DNA of 64,000 bases from CADEFX01 sp963806735. Lineage in GTDB: Bacteria; Pseudomonadota; Alphaproteobacteria; Rhizobiales; Hyphomicrobiaceae. The number at the start of each line of letters is the position of its first letter. Position 1 is the first letter of the stretch. Positions 16,589-25,362 of the stretch are shown in pieces. The stretch is taken from contig CAWEBE010000071.1 of the NCBI GenBank assembly GCA_963806735.1, positions 62,001 to 126,000 on the forward strand. Direction: 5' to 3'. A program made the position numbers and the translations under genes. Under the pieces are notes generated by a model. It had not been told where the DNA came from, made no database searches, and worked only from the letters and a program-made list of their open reading frames with translations.

Positions 16589-17488
16589 CTAAGCGCTGGT
16601 CCTTTCAGGGGAACCGGACGGGCCATTGCCTGACACGAGAAGCGGCTGCCCCATGCGGATGATCGAGCCCTCTACGACGTTCTTGCACAGGCTCAGACCT
16701 TGCGGCGCCAGCACAACGATGGTCGAGCCGTGCTCGAACCAACCCATTTCCTCACCCTTGGCGAAAGGGGCGTCACAAGGAATGGTCACGGGTTTTGCAT
16801 GCTGACGCTCGAACGGGAGGTCGACGAAGCGCAGCCGGATACCGGCGACCAGGATAGCGGCGACAGCAACCAGCGCGACCGGCGATCCATCTGCAAGGCG
16901 CAGCCTGAGGACGGCGCGCTCGTTCCTGCAGTAGACCTTGGGGACGCGCTTGAGGGTCGGCGGATTGACGTTCCACGCATCGCCGGCAATGTGGGTGACC
17001 TGCTCGACCCGGCAATCGTGCGGGGCGTGAAAGCGATGGTACATGCTGGCCGTCAGACGCAGCGTGATGTAGCGCCCGTTGCGGTAGAGCGCCACAAGCT
17101 CCGGATCGCACAGGAATTCGTCGAGCGTGTAGGGAAACCCCTTCACCTGGAGCAGAATATTGTCGGTCACGGTTCCAGATGCCCCGACAATGGCATCACA
17201 GGGGCTGACGAGAACTTCCGAAGCAGGATCAATCGGCCGTGCCCCGTCCTTGAGCTGCCGCACAAAGCAATCGCGCAGGCTGCGAAACTTCGTTTCCCTG
17301 GCCTCGCTCAGGTCGAGGTCGGAGAACAGGCGCCATGTGGCGATCGACAGGTCGCGAACGAGCGGTTGCTCGATCTTGCTGAACCAGCCCATGAAACGCG
17401 TCAAAGTCCGGCGCGGAATCCGGTTCGTCAGAATGAAATTGAGCGTTTCCTGATTGGTCAGCCGGTTGATAGCGGTGCGGATCGTCAT
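16589..17488 (-). CDS. psd: Phosphatidylserine decarboxylase family protein
   Basis: A 299-residue pyruvoyl-dependent decarboxylase that converts phosphatidylserine to phosphatidylethanolamine at the inner membrane. The self-cleavage site is FEHGST (Gly254-Ser255), where Ser255 becomes the pyruvoyl group. The expected Asp and His lie in SPCDAIVG (Asp98) and YHRFHAPHDC (His154). Residue before the GST is His rather than the common Leu. The length matches the proteobacterial Psd I class more than the short rhizobial Psd. It is divergent from the aminotransferase gene, with 35 bases between the two starts, so they share a promoter region. Confidence 0.92.
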   Translation of the reverse strand: MTIRTAINRLTNQETLNFILTNRIPRRTLTRFMGWFSKIEQPLVRDLSIATWRLFSDLDLSEARETKFRSLRDCFVRQLKDGARPIDPASEVLVSPCDAIVGASGTVTDNILLQVKGFPYTLDEFLCDPELVALYRNGRYITLRLTASMYHRFHAPHDCRVEQVTHIAGDAWNVNPPTLKRVPKVYCRNERAVLRLRLADGSPVALVAVAAILVAGIRLRFVDLPFERQHAKPVTIPCDAPFAKGEEMGWFEHGSTIVVLAPQGLSLCKNVVEGSIIRMGQPLLVSGNGPSGSPERTSA

Positions 17489-17523
17489 GGATTTGTATTG
17501 TTTCTCGGATTCATATAGGCCGC

Positions 17524-19212
17524 ATGGATTCGCAATTTCTTACCCTCAGTCTTCTCGGGCTCGGTGCGGCGGGTACCGCAGTGGGCCTTGTCAAAGCCAA
17601 AAGGCGCCTGGAGCTGTCCCGGGCCAAGCATGCTTCGCTCACTGGGCATGTGCGGATGGCGAAAAGAGTGGCGGGTCTCATCCCCTTCTATGAGTTCGAC
17701 GAGGGGGCTTTTTTCAGCTCTGACGGGGCGCCGCCGGACGTTGCCGCACGCCGCCGGGCCGGTTTCGACGAGTTGGAGCGCGACTACAAGGAGCGCTTCG
17801 TCAGCACCATCGTCATCAAGTCGGAGATCAAGGACGGCATCTCGGACCTGCAGTTCACCGATGCTTACCGCGTGCCCTATCAGTACAGCCGGCTGGTGCG
17901 GGAGCATCTCGGCGGAGGCCCGCTGCTGCAATCGTCGTCCGGCGTGCTCCTGACTGATGTCGACGGCAACCGCTTTTATGATGTTGCCGGCTCGTACGGC
18001 GTCAACCTGCTTGGCTACGACTTCTACAAGCGGTGCATCGAGCGTGGCGCTGCGCGCGTGGCGGACCTCGGGCCGGTGCTCGGTGCCTACCACCGTGCCA
18101 TCGCCTACAACGTCAAGCGGCTGCGCGAGATTTCGGGTCTCGACGAGGTCTCTTTCCACATGTCGGGAACCGAGGCGGTGATGCAGGCGGTTCGCCTCGC
18201 CCGCTACCACACGGGGCGCAAGCGGATTGTGCGCTTCAGCGGCTCCTACCACGGCTGGTGGGGCGACGTGCAGCCCGGCATCGGCAACCCCATTCCGCAG
18301 CGCGACACGTATACGCTGGCGGACATGTCGGAACGCGCGCTGCACGTGCTGCGGACCCGGCGTGATATCGCCTGCGTGCTGGTCAACCCGATCCAGGCCA
18401 TGCATCCCAATGCACCGGCTCCGGGCGATTCCGCGCTGGTCGACAGCTCGCGGCGGGCCGCCTTCGACCGCCAGTCCTATGCAGAGTGGTTGCAGCGCCT
18501 GCGTGCCGTGTGCACCGAGCGCAACATCGTGTTCATCCTCGATGAGATTTTTGTCGGGTTCCGGCTCGCGCCGGGAGGCGCCCAGGAGTATTTCGGCGTG
18601 CGCGCGGACATGGTCACCTACGGCAAGACGCTGGGCGGCGGCCTGCCGGTCGGTGTGGTCTGCGGCCGGCATGATCTCATGAAGCGCTATCGCGACGACC
18701 GGCCCGTCGACGTTTGCTTCGCGCGCGGCACCTTCAACTCCCACCCGTATGTGATGGGAGCCATGCACGAGTTCCTGCTGCAACTCGAGACGCCGGAGAT
18801 CGAGGCGCTGTACGTCGATCTCGACCAGACCTGGAATGCACGGGCCGCAGACCTCAATCAACGGCTCGAGGCCAAGGGACTGCCGTTGCGCGTGTCCAAC
18901 ATGTCGACCGTGTGGACCGTCTTCTACCTGCGGCCGTCCCGCTACAACTGGATGCTGCAATACTATATGCGCGCTGAAGGTCTCGCCTTGAGTTGGGTCG
19001 GCACGGGACGCTTGATCTTCAGCCTCAACTACACCGCAGCGGAGTTCGAGGAGGTGGCCCGGCGCTTCGTCGCCGCCGCCGATGCCATGGCGCAAGACGG
19101 CTGGTGGTTCGAAGCCGAGGCAGCCGCAGCACCGCAGACGCCGATCAAGCGCCGCATCCTGACAGAGATGCTCGTGCATAGCTTTCCCAGGCTGGCCGGC
19201 AAGCATCGCTAA
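17524..19212 (+). CDS. Membrane-anchored class III aminotransferase (glutamate-1-semialdehyde aminomutase-like)
   Basis: A 562-residue PLP enzyme. Residues 5-24 (FLTLSLLGLGAAGTAVGLV) form an N-terminal membrane anchor, followed by a basic segment and an extra domain of about 100 residues. The fold-type I core shows HMSGTEAVMQAVRLAR, GSYHGWWGDVQPG, ILDEIFVGFRL and MVTYGKTLGGGLPVG, where Lys368 should bind PLP. Class III enzymes are normally soluble and about 430 residues, so the anchor and insert are unusual. Divergent from psd and close to Mpo1-like and PmtA-like genes, it is a candidate for making or modifying an amino-lipid. Heme synthesis is unlikely given the context. Confidence 0.85.
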   Translation: MDSQFLTLSLLGLGAAGTAVGLVKAKRRLELSRAKHASLTGHVRMAKRVAGLIPFYEFDEGAFFSSDGAPPDVAARRRAGFDELERDYKERFVSTIVIKSEIKDGISDLQFTDAYRVPYQYSRLVREHLGGGPLLQSSSGVLLTDVDGNRFYDVAGSYGVNLLGYDFYKRCIERGAARVADLGPVLGAYHRAIAYNVKRLREISGLDEVSFHMSGTEAVMQAVRLARYHTGRKRIVRFSGSYHGWWGDVQPGIGNPIPQRDTYTLADMSERALHVLRTRRDIACVLVNPIQAMHPNAPAPGDSALVDSSRRAAFDRQSYAEWLQRLRAVCTERNIVFILDEIFVGFRLAPGGAQEYFGVRADMVTYGKTLGGGLPVGVVCGRHDLMKRYRDDRPVDVCFARGTFNSHPYVMGAMHEFLLQLETPEIEALYVDLDQTWNARAADLNQRLEAKGLPLRVSNMSTVWTVFYLRPSRYNWMLQYYMRAEGLALSWVGTGRLIFSLNYTAAEFEEVARRFVAAADAMAQDGWWFEAEAAAAPQTPIKRRILTEMLVHSFPRLAGKHR

Positions 19213-19250
19213 CCGGCCAACCGAATCGCTGCTTTCGCCGCTCAGTCTGC

Positions 19251-19856
19251 TCAGTGTGCCCGCTCCGCTGCGGGATCGATGAGCTCACCGCGCAAAACGT
19301 GAAGCGGGGCCTTGTAGTACAGCTTGATGTCGTGGAAGGGGTCGGTCAGGATCTTCGTCACCCAGACGAGACCGGCCTGCACGTCCTTGATGAAGAAGAG
19401 CTGCACGGTGCGGAAGATGACGCCCAGCACGCCGAACGCCAGCCAGATCATGCCGACGTTGCGGGCATAGCCGATCCAATCGCTGTGCGGCTCGAGAATG
19501 CCGAAGAGCGCCGGATTGATGAGCAGCAGCGCCGGCAGGAGGGCCCACACGCCCATGAGCACCACCTTTCGCTGCAGGTTGTAGCCGACCTTTACCTCCT
19601 CCTTGTATTCGTGCGTTGCCTCATTCACGTGGTCATAGCCCTTGGGCTCGAAGAAGAAGTGGCCAGCCTGCCTGGTGGTCATGCCGATCAGCCAGGCGAC
19701 CAGGGCCGCCATCGGCGGATCGAAGAACAGCAGGCCATAGGCGACGAGGAAACTCAGCGCGCTCACGAGATGGAGCGACTGATTGATGCGGCTGTGATGA
19801 TAGTAGCGATGATCGTCCCACCGCTGCGTCTCGAGCTCTTTGAAGAAGGCGGTCAT
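19251..19856 (-). CDS. Mpo1/DUF962-like integral membrane protein
   Basis: A 201-residue membrane protein with several hydrophobic helices (SALSFLVAYGLLFF, MAALVAWLIGMTT, VLMGVWALLPALLLI, VGMIWLAFGVLGVIF). The N-terminus has YYHHSRINQSLHLVS and RQAGHFFFEPKGYDHVNEA, the His-rich pattern of the DUF962/Mpo1 group. In yeast, Mpo1 is an Fe(II) dioxygenase that shortens 2-hydroxy fatty acids. The His pairs HH and GHFFFEP are the likely metal ligands. The assignment is by pattern only. It lies directly after the PmtA-like methyltransferase (31 bases), so a role in lipid chain or head-group turnover is reasonable. Confidence 0.68.
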   Translation of the reverse strand: MTAFFKELETQRWDDHRYYHHSRINQSLHLVSALSFLVAYGLLFFDPPMAALVAWLIGMTTRQAGHFFFEPKGYDHVNEATHEYKEEVKVGYNLQRKVVLMGVWALLPALLLINPALFGILEPHSDWIGYARNVGMIWLAFGVLGVIFRTVQLFFIKDVQAGLVWVTKILTDPFHDIKLYYKAPLHVLRGELIDPAAERAH

Positions 19857-19887
19857 GTCATGTCCCCGTTTGCGTAGGTTTCGGATC

Positions 19888-20562
19888 TCAAGCAGCCTTG
19901 CGCGGCTCGCGCTCGGCCGTTTCGGGTTTCTTGCCGAAGCGGATGAGTGAGAAATGCCCGAGCGGCGGCACAGGCCGGCGCTCGATCAGGTAGGCGCACG
20001 ACGAGCGCTCGGCCCACCGCTCGAAACGCTCCCAAGGAAACTCGGAACGCCAGCCCAGACGCTGCGCGACAGGCTGAAACAAATGCTCGAACACGCGCCG
20101 ATAGCCGTCCTCGGCGCCGATGCGGTTGACGATCACGAGCTCTCCACCCGGCCGGAGCACCCTCAGAAATTCATCCAGCGCGATCTCGGGATGGGGCACC
20201 GTGTTGACGACGTACTGCGCCACGACGACATCGAACGAGCTGTCCTCGAACTTGAGGTCCTCGGCGTCCATCACCATGAGACGCTCGACATGCGACAGTC
20301 GACGTTCCGCCGTGCGCTGCCGTGCAACTTCGAGCATCGACTCGGAAATATCGATACCGACGATACGGCACCTCGACGAATAGTACGGCAGAGATATGCC
20401 AGTGCCGACGCCCACCTCCAGGACGCGGCCGCCGATCTGCTCGCTAGCCCGCACGGCGGTACGGCGCGCCCGCTCGAAGACCGGGCCGAAGACGAGATCG
20501 TAGATCGGCGCCCAGCGGCCGTAGGTTTTGATAACCGTGTTGTGGCTCAAGTCGAATGCCAT
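19888..20562 (-). CDS. pmtA: Phospholipid N-methyltransferase, PmtA-like
   Basis: A 224-residue SAM-dependent methyltransferase. The SAM site is VLEVGVGTGISLPYY, followed by IVGIDISESMLEVAR and VMDAEDLKF. The N-terminal YGRWAPIYDLVFGPVFER and the later GWRSEFPWERFERWAE are characteristic of the alphaproteobacterial PmtA group, which methylates phosphatidylethanolamine stepwise to phosphatidylcholine. With psd nearby, this gives the methylation route PS to PE to PC. The downstream Mpo1-like gene is on the same strand and probably co-transcribed. A ubiquinone/menaquinone-type methyltransferase is the main alternative. Confidence 0.82.
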   Translation of the reverse strand: MAFDLSHNTVIKTYGRWAPIYDLVFGPVFERARRTAVRASEQIGGRVLEVGVGTGISLPYYSSRCRIVGIDISESMLEVARQRTAERRLSHVERLMVMDAEDLKFEDSSFDVVVAQYVVNTVPHPEIALDEFLRVLRPGGELVIVNRIGAEDGYRRVFEHLFQPVAQRLGWRSEFPWERFERWAERSSCAYLIERRPVPPLGHFSLIRFGKKPETAEREPRKAA

Positions 20563-20613
20563 AGCTGTCTCAACCTCACTCCCTGTGCGTTGATGGGATC
20601 GATTGCTTGCGTG

Positions 20614-21694
20614 TCATGACGATCTGATGACCGATTCCAGCGAGCCGATGACCTCGCTTGTCGCCGGGCTAGCGTCAGTGGCGGGCACGGTCGCAGCACC
20701 AATACGACTGACATGGCTCAGAAACTGGCTGGCGCTCGCTTGCCAGGAAAATTGCAGAGCGTGTGCGCGGCACGCGGCCCGCGACATGCCGAGGGCAGCG
20801 AGGCAAGCACGCCCGAGGTCGTTGTCCAGCGCACCCACCAGGGCGTCGCCGATGACATCCTTCGGGCCGGTCACAGGAAAGGCTGCGACGGGAACACCGC
20901 TGGCAAGGGCCTCGAGCTGAACGATGCCGAAAGTGTCGGTCTTGCTTGGAAACACGAATACGTCGGCTGCGGCGACGTGCTGTGCAAGCTGCTCGCCGCT
21001 CATGCTGCCGAGGAATACGGCGTCCGGGAAGCGGGTGCGCAACTCGGCCTCCTGGGGTCCGTGTCCGATGACAACCTTCGTTCCAGGCAGCCTCAGCGAC
21101 AGGAACGCCTCGAGGTTTTTTTCCGGCGCGATGCGCCCCACGCTCACGAATATCGGTCGCGGGAGATCGAGACCGATGAACTCGATCAGGCCGAAACAGC
21201 TCCGTGTCCACGCCACGGGTCCACAGCTTCAGATGTGTGAAGCCGCGGCCGGCAAGCTCGGCCATCAGCGAAGGGGTCGATACCATCGTCGCCTGCGCGG
21301 CGGCGTGAAATCGGCGTAGCGCCGCGTACCCCCAGGCGACAGGAAATGGCACGCGCGCGGCGATGTATTCGGGAAAGCGGGTCGTAAAGCTGGTGGTGAA
21401 CGGCAGGCCCCTCGCGCGGCAATAGCGCCGCACGAGGAAGCCGATGGGTCCCTCGGTGGCGACGTGGATGGCGTCTGGTCTCGCCTGCTCGATACGGGCG
21501 GCCAGCTCAGAAGGTTTGGCCAAGGCGCAGCGCAATCCGGGGTAGGTCGGCAACGGCACTGACGGAAAGCCGCGGGGAGTGAGGAATGTTAAGCCGGACC
21601 CAAGTGCCTCCACGCTCTCCGCGAGGGCCTCCAGCGTTCGCACGACGCCGTTGATCTGCGGATGCCAGGCGTCAGTCGCAATCAGCACGCGCAT
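20614..21694 (-). pseudogene. Glycosyltransferase family 4 (glycolipid alpha-mannosyl/glucosyltransferase-like), frameshifted
   Basis: The N-terminal half reads from ATG 21694 (GAGG site) as MRVLIATDAWHPQINGVVRT and runs through SFTTRFPEYIAARV and KLWTRGVDTELFRP. It then loses the family pattern. The C-terminal half continues one base later in another frame as DLPRPIFVSVGRIAPEKN, FVFPSKTDTFGIVQLEALASG and AFPVTGPKDVIGDA, a classic GT4 donor-binding half with its EX7E-type motif. One extra base near 21175-21200 explains the break. If corrected, the protein would have about 360 residues and would transfer a sugar to a membrane lipid. Sequencing error or genuine inactivation cannot be separated here. 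Confidence 0.82.
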
Positions 21695-21926
21695 GCACTA
21701 CCTCATTCGTTCCCAGAAGGATTTCCCCGTCGCGGACTCGAGCTTGTGAGGCCCACGGCATGCCGACGCGCGTATTTCGGCTGCAACTCACCAGCGGGAG
21801 CAGCGCACCATCGCGAGTTCACATCTCAGTTGTGTGACAGTCGACGTTTTGCTGTGGGGTGTGGTCCAGGCGCTGCGTAGCGCTGGCACCTGGATTGCTG
21901 AAGCCGGGACTGGCGGCGTACGAGGG

Positions 21927-22337
21927 CTATGGCCCGGAGTGCTCGGGTGATCCGCGTTCGATTGACCAGCTGCCCGCTCCCGCGATAGCCAGCACCAGGA
22001 GGCCCCCGGCCAGAGCGAGATCCTTCTCCAAGTGCAGGAGCTGGTTACGGTCCGCGACATTGGTGTGGAAGAGGAAAGCGGCCAGCGCGCAGAAGACGGC
22101 AAGAGCCGCAGCCGCCAGCCGCGTGCGCCAGCCGACGGCGATCATGAGGCCGCAGCCGAGTTCGAGGGCGATGACGGCCGGCAAGAGCGCGCCAGGTACA
22201 CCGAAGCGGGTCATATACGCGGTGGCGGCCTCGTAGCCCCTGAGCTTGCTCCACCCTTCGAGAATGAAGATCGAGGCCAGCAACCAGCGGCCGAGCGCAA
22301 GTCCTGCAGAGGCCAGATGCGGCGACGATGCGATCAT
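21927..22337 (-). CDS. DoxX-family membrane protein
   Basis: A 136-residue protein with four hydrophobic segments. The DoxX pattern is clear: LGRWLLASIFILEGWSKLRG, then LPAVIALELGCGLMIAVGWR and RLAAAALAVFCALAAFLFH. DoxX proteins are small quinone- or redox-linked membrane proteins, and many have no known substrate. It starts nine bases after the stop of the TPR protein gene, so the two are one operon. The glycosyltransferase gene is next on the strand, after about 230 bases without a gene. Confidence 0.85.
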   Translation of the reverse strand: MIASSPHLASAGLALGRWLLASIFILEGWSKLRGYEAATAYMTRFGVPGALLPAVIALELGCGLMIAVGWRTRLAAAALAVFCALAAFLFHTNVADRNQLLHLEKDLALAGGLLVLAIAGAGSWSIERGSPEHSGP

Positions 22338-22346
22338 GCCGAAACT

Positions 22347-22808
22347 TCACTTGGTTTTTGGTGCAGCCTCGGCGATTGCCTTCTCGAGGTCCTCGCGCTC
22401 CTCGCAACCTTGCGGGCAAAGGCGTTGCAGAATCGCAAGGTGCTCCTTCGCTTTCGGAAGTTGCCCGGTTTCGACGTAGAGCTCGCCCAGGTATTCGTGC
22501 GCGCTCTTGTGATCGGCGTCGAAATCGAGCGCCTTCTTGTAGAAGGTCAGGGCCCTGGCATAGTCGCCGGTCTTGCGTAGGCTGAAGCCGAGCAGGTTAT
22601 ACACGTCGGCATGCTGCACGCCGCCGTCGATCATGCCGTTCAAGTCGACAAGCGCACTCTTGAAGTCCTTGGCTTTGATCTTGGCTCGGACAGCCGTGAG
22701 ATCGGGCGCATCTTTCGAAATGGTGGTGGTGTCTACGGCGAGCGCTGCCGGCACCACGAATGTTGCGGCAAGGCAAAGGCCGACGGCCAGTCTCGTGATT
22801 TGCATCAT
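22347..22808 (-). CDS. Secreted tetratricopeptide-repeat protein
   Basis: A 153-residue protein with a Sec signal peptide (MMQITRLAVGLCLAATFVV then PAALA). Two TPR-like helical pairs follow: ADVYNLLGFSLRKTGDYAR / ALTFYKKALDFDADH and KSAHEYLGELYVETGQLPK / AKEHLAILQRLCP. A pair of cysteines (LCPQGCEE) near the end may form a disulfide. GGGAG six bases before the ATG supports the start. It is the first gene of an operon with DoxX, and probably a periplasmic scaffold protein. Confidence 0.8.
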   Translation of the reverse strand: MMQITRLAVGLCLAATFVVPAALAVDTTTISKDAPDLTAVRAKIKAKDFKSALVDLNGMIDGGVQHADVYNLLGFSLRKTGDYARALTFYKKALDFDADHKSAHEYLGELYVETGQLPKAKEHLAILQRLCPQGCEEREDLEKAIAEAAPKTK

Positions 22809-22893
22809 TGATATCTCCCGATCTCTCAGCTCTTGCCTTGCGCCGCGCGCGCCATGTCACATCGCACGGTTCGCGTGCAGCTCGTGCTCCATC

Positions 22894-23856
22894 TCAAATC
22901 GACGTCAGGGCATAACCGGGGCCGTCCTTGGCGAGCATGCCCGCTCCCGGCCAGGGGAAGTGATAGCCCGAGAGCATGATCTTGTCTGTGACGATGCGAT
23001 CGGCGAGCGCACGGCGGGATCTTTCGGCGAGCGGCCCGTCCTGATCGAACGCGCCGTGCCACTGGGGCGTCTTGAGCGACAGCGCGGGTTGATAAAAAGT
23101 GTCACCCGAGTAGATCATTTGCGCGTTGCCCGAGGCCAGATGGAAGGCGATGTGGCCGGGCGTGTGTCCAGGCGCCGCCACGGTGCGAATGCCTGGGGCA
23201 ACTTCCGCCTCACCCTCGACCTGACGCATGTTCTTCCACGTCGGGAAGGTGGCTTGTATGCGGTTTGCTTGGGGGCGGCGGGCCTCCGGCAGCCTCGCGA
23301 TGACAGCCGGGTCGGTCCAGAATTTGTATTCTTCCGCGGAGACCACGATCTCCGCATTGGGGAACACCTGGGCATTCGTCCCCTTCTCCATTAGCCCAAA
23401 GATATGATCGGGGTGGAAGTGAGAGATCATGACCCTGGTGATTTTTGCCGGGTCGATGCCGCCTGCCTTCATGTTGTCGAGGAGTTTGCCGGCAGTGGGC
23501 TGCACTTGGCCACCCGTGCCGGCATCGAAGAGCACAAGATCGCGGCCGGTGTCTACGAGCAGCGGTGTGAACGGGATCGGGACAAACTCGTCCGTCAGCC
23601 CAGCCGCCTTCAGCGCACCCTTCACATCGTCCAGGCCGGCGTTTTTTATGAAGGCCGGATCGTGTGGCTTCTCCCAGATGCCGTCATAGACGGCGGTGCA
23701 CTCGAATGTACCGACCTTGTATTTGTGGAGTAGCTGGGCAGGGCCGGGCGTCTTTTGCGCGTGCGCTGGCGCAATGTGAACGACCCGTGAGGCAAAGCCG
23801 AACGCAGCTGCGAGGCCTGCGGACGCAACAACATCGCGACGAGAAAGAATGGACAC
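22894..23856 (-). CDS. Exported metallo-beta-lactamase-fold hydrolase
   Basis: A 320-residue protein with the zinc-binding motif SHFHPDHIFG and downstream ligands GHTPGHIAF and YSGDTFYQ. The GTG at 23856 has GGAG seven bases upstream; from there the N-terminus reads MSILSRRDVVASAGLAA, a twin-arginine-type signal, so it is probably folded before export. Related proteins act as lactonases, thioesterases or alkylsulfatases. It is divergent from the ECF sigma gene, which starts about 195 bases away, and is therefore a possible regulon member. A second enzyme of this fold lies on the other side of the sigma/anti-sigma pair. Confidence 0.85.
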   Translation of the reverse strand: MSILSRRDVVASAGLAAAFGFASRVVHIAPAHAQKTPGPAQLLHKYKVGTFECTAVYDGIWEKPHDPAFIKNAGLDDVKGALKAAGLTDEFVPIPFTPLLVDTGRDLVLFDAGTGGQVQPTAGKLLDNMKAGGIDPAKITRVMISHFHPDHIFGLMEKGTNAQVFPNAEIVVSAEEYKFWTDPAVIARLPEARRPQANRIQATFPTWKNMRQVEGEAEVAPGIRTVAAPGHTPGHIAFHLASGNAQMIYSGDTFYQPALSLKTPQWHGAFDQDGPLAERSRRALADRIVTDKIMLSGYHFPWPGAGMLAKDGPGYALTSI

Positions 23857-23940
23857 GGCATATCTCCATCGTGGCCCAGGACGCATGCGGGCGTGTTTTC
23901 TCGATCACGCGCCACAATGGCCTTACTCGGCGGCGGGCTG

Positions 23941-23993
23941 GTTTATTCCCGAGCGCACATCCGCGCGGCCATCACAAACTCGTGGGAATAAAC
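23941..23993. promoter_or_regulatory. Inverted repeat GTTTATTCCC / GGGAATAAAC, candidate ECF-dependent control region
   Basis: Ten-base perfect arms at 23941-23950 and 23984-23993 with 33 bases between them, lying in the divergent region between the MBL hydrolase and the sigma gene. GGGAAT (23984-23989), followed after 16 bases by GGATAT (24006-24011), could form a -35/-10 pair for the sigma gene. The mirror arm would serve the hydrolase gene. This fits autoregulation by the encoded sigma factor but is unproven. Confidence 0.5.
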
Positions 23994-24050
23994 TTCAGCG
24001 CCCGCGGATATGACTTCATGAAGCCTGCATGTCCTGCATGTGACGGATCG

Positions 24051-24611
24051 ATGACAGGGAGAGCTAGGTTCGAGCGCTTGGCGCTGCCTCACATGGATGC
24101 AGCATACAACTTGGCGTTTTGGCTTCTGCGCAACCGCGCCGACGCCGAGGACGTGGTGCAGGATGCTTATCTCAGGGCCTATCGTGGCTTCGATGTTTTT
24201 CAAGGCGAGAATATTCGTCCTTGGCTGCTGAAGATCGTGCGCAACGTAGCTTTCCGCAGGCTTGGCGATCAGAAGCGCACGAGCAATGTGATCTCGTTCG
24301 ATGCTGCCGTCTTGGACAGAGCCACAGGCGAATCGGTTGCCTTGCAGGTTCCCACCGACACGCCGTCAGCCGAGGAGACTCTGATCGTCGCTGGGGAGGG
24401 AGCGAGCGTCAGACGTGCACTGGCCGAGCTCGCGCCGATCTTTCGTGAGGCGATCGTTCTGCGCGAGATGGAGGCTTTGTCCTACCGCGAGATTGCCGAG
24501 CTGACAGGTGTTCCAATCGGGACAGTCATGTCCAGGCTCGCGCGCGCACGTGCGGAGTTGCGCAAGACTTTGATACGCATGACTGCAAAGGACGACAGCG
24601 ATGCGCTGTGA
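24051..24611 (+). CDS. ECF-type RNA polymerase sigma factor
   Basis: About 186 residues. Region 2 reads DAAYNLAFWLLRNRADAEDV followed by VQDAYLRAYRGFDVFQ, and region 4 reads FREAIVLREMEALSYREIAE then LTGVPIGTVMSRLARARAEL, both characteristic of ECF sigma factors. The frame is open far upstream; ATGs at 24051 and 24018 are the plausible starts, neither with a strong ribosome site, and 24051 fits the family N-terminus best. The gene overlaps the anti-sigma gene by 11 bases. It probably directs polymerase to stress or envelope genes, including its own promoter. Confidence 0.9.
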   Translation: MTGRARFERLALPHMDAAYNLAFWLLRNRADAEDVVQDAYLRAYRGFDVFQGENIRPWLLKIVRNVAFRRLGDQKRTSNVISFDAAVLDRATGESVALQVPTDTPSAEETLIVAGEGASVRRALAELAPIFREAIVLREMEALSYREIAELTGVPIGTVMSRLARARAELRKTLIRMTAKDDSDAL

Positions 24612-25362
24612 CCGGGTGAGCGATCTGATCGGCGTCTATATGGATCGGGAGCTGGATATCGACGTGCGGCGCGAGGTGGCAGCGCATCTGCTGGACTGCC
24701 CGAAATGCACCGCCGTGGGCGACGACATCGGCCGCATGAGCCGGCAGATCGCTGCCATAGGGCGACAGCCTGCGCCGGGGAGGCTCACCCACAGTGTGTG
24801 CAAGGTGCTGGACAGCCCGGCCGCGGACCAGACCACACCGATGCGCCAAGGGGCGATATGGCAAGCGCGGGACTGGCTGCAGCGGGCGGCTGTCCTACTG
24901 CTCGCGTGCGGCGCGACCGCCGTCGCGGCTGTGGCCATGATGTCGTACATGGCCAGCATGGCCACGCTGTATCGGGATGTCACAGCCGCTCATGTGCGCT
25001 CGCTGCTGCAGGAAAGCCCGATACAGGTCGCATCGTCGGAGGCGCATACCGTCAGGCCGTGGTTCACGGGGCGCCTCGAATTTGCGCCGAGCGTCAAGGA
25101 TCTGACGGCGGAAGGATTTCCGCTCGCGGGCGCGCGCCTGGACTACATCGGAGACCGACGGGTTGCGGCGCTCGTGTACCGCCGCCGGCTCCACGTGGTG
25201 AATGTCTTCGAGTGGCCAGCGATGGACGGCGCGGGCAGCGCGCCGCGTGACTTCGTGCACAAGGGCTACAACATGGTCACATGGAGCAGGGGCGGAATGG
25301 CCTATTGGGCGATCTCGGACCTGAACATGGGCGAGTTGCGACTGCTGCAAAGTCAATTTTAG
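24601..25362 (+). CDS. Membrane anti-sigma factor with zinc-finger (HxxxCxxC) motif
   Basis: A 253-residue protein whose start lies inside the end of the sigma gene, so translation is coupled. The N-terminal zinc-binding anti-sigma signature is VAAHLLDCPKC (His-x3-Cys-x2-Cys). One membrane helix follows (RAAVLLLACGATAVAAVAMM), then an extracytoplasmic domain with WFTGRLEFAPSVKDLTAEGF, LAGARLDYIGDRRVAALVYR and a final LNMGELRLLQSQF. The N-terminal half should hold the sigma factor inactive; the outer domain may sense the signal, perhaps redox because of the Cys pair. Confidence 0.88.
   Translation: MRCDRVSDLIGVYMDRELDIDVRREVAAHLLDCPKCTAVGDDIGRMSRQIAAIGRQPAPGRLTHSVCKVLDSPAADQTTPMRQGAIWQARDWLQRAAVLLLACGATAVAAVAMMSYMASMATLYRDVTAAHVRSLLQESPIQVASSEAHTVRPWFTGRLEFAPSVKDLTAEGFPLAGARLDYIGDRRVAALVYRRRLHVVNVFEWPAMDGAGSAPRDFVHKGYNMVTWSRGGMAYWAISDLNMGELRLLQSQF

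Noticed and set aside
17485..19206. 573-codon open frame on the minus strand
   Set aside because: Antisense to the class III aminotransferase; no recognisable domain or ribosome site.
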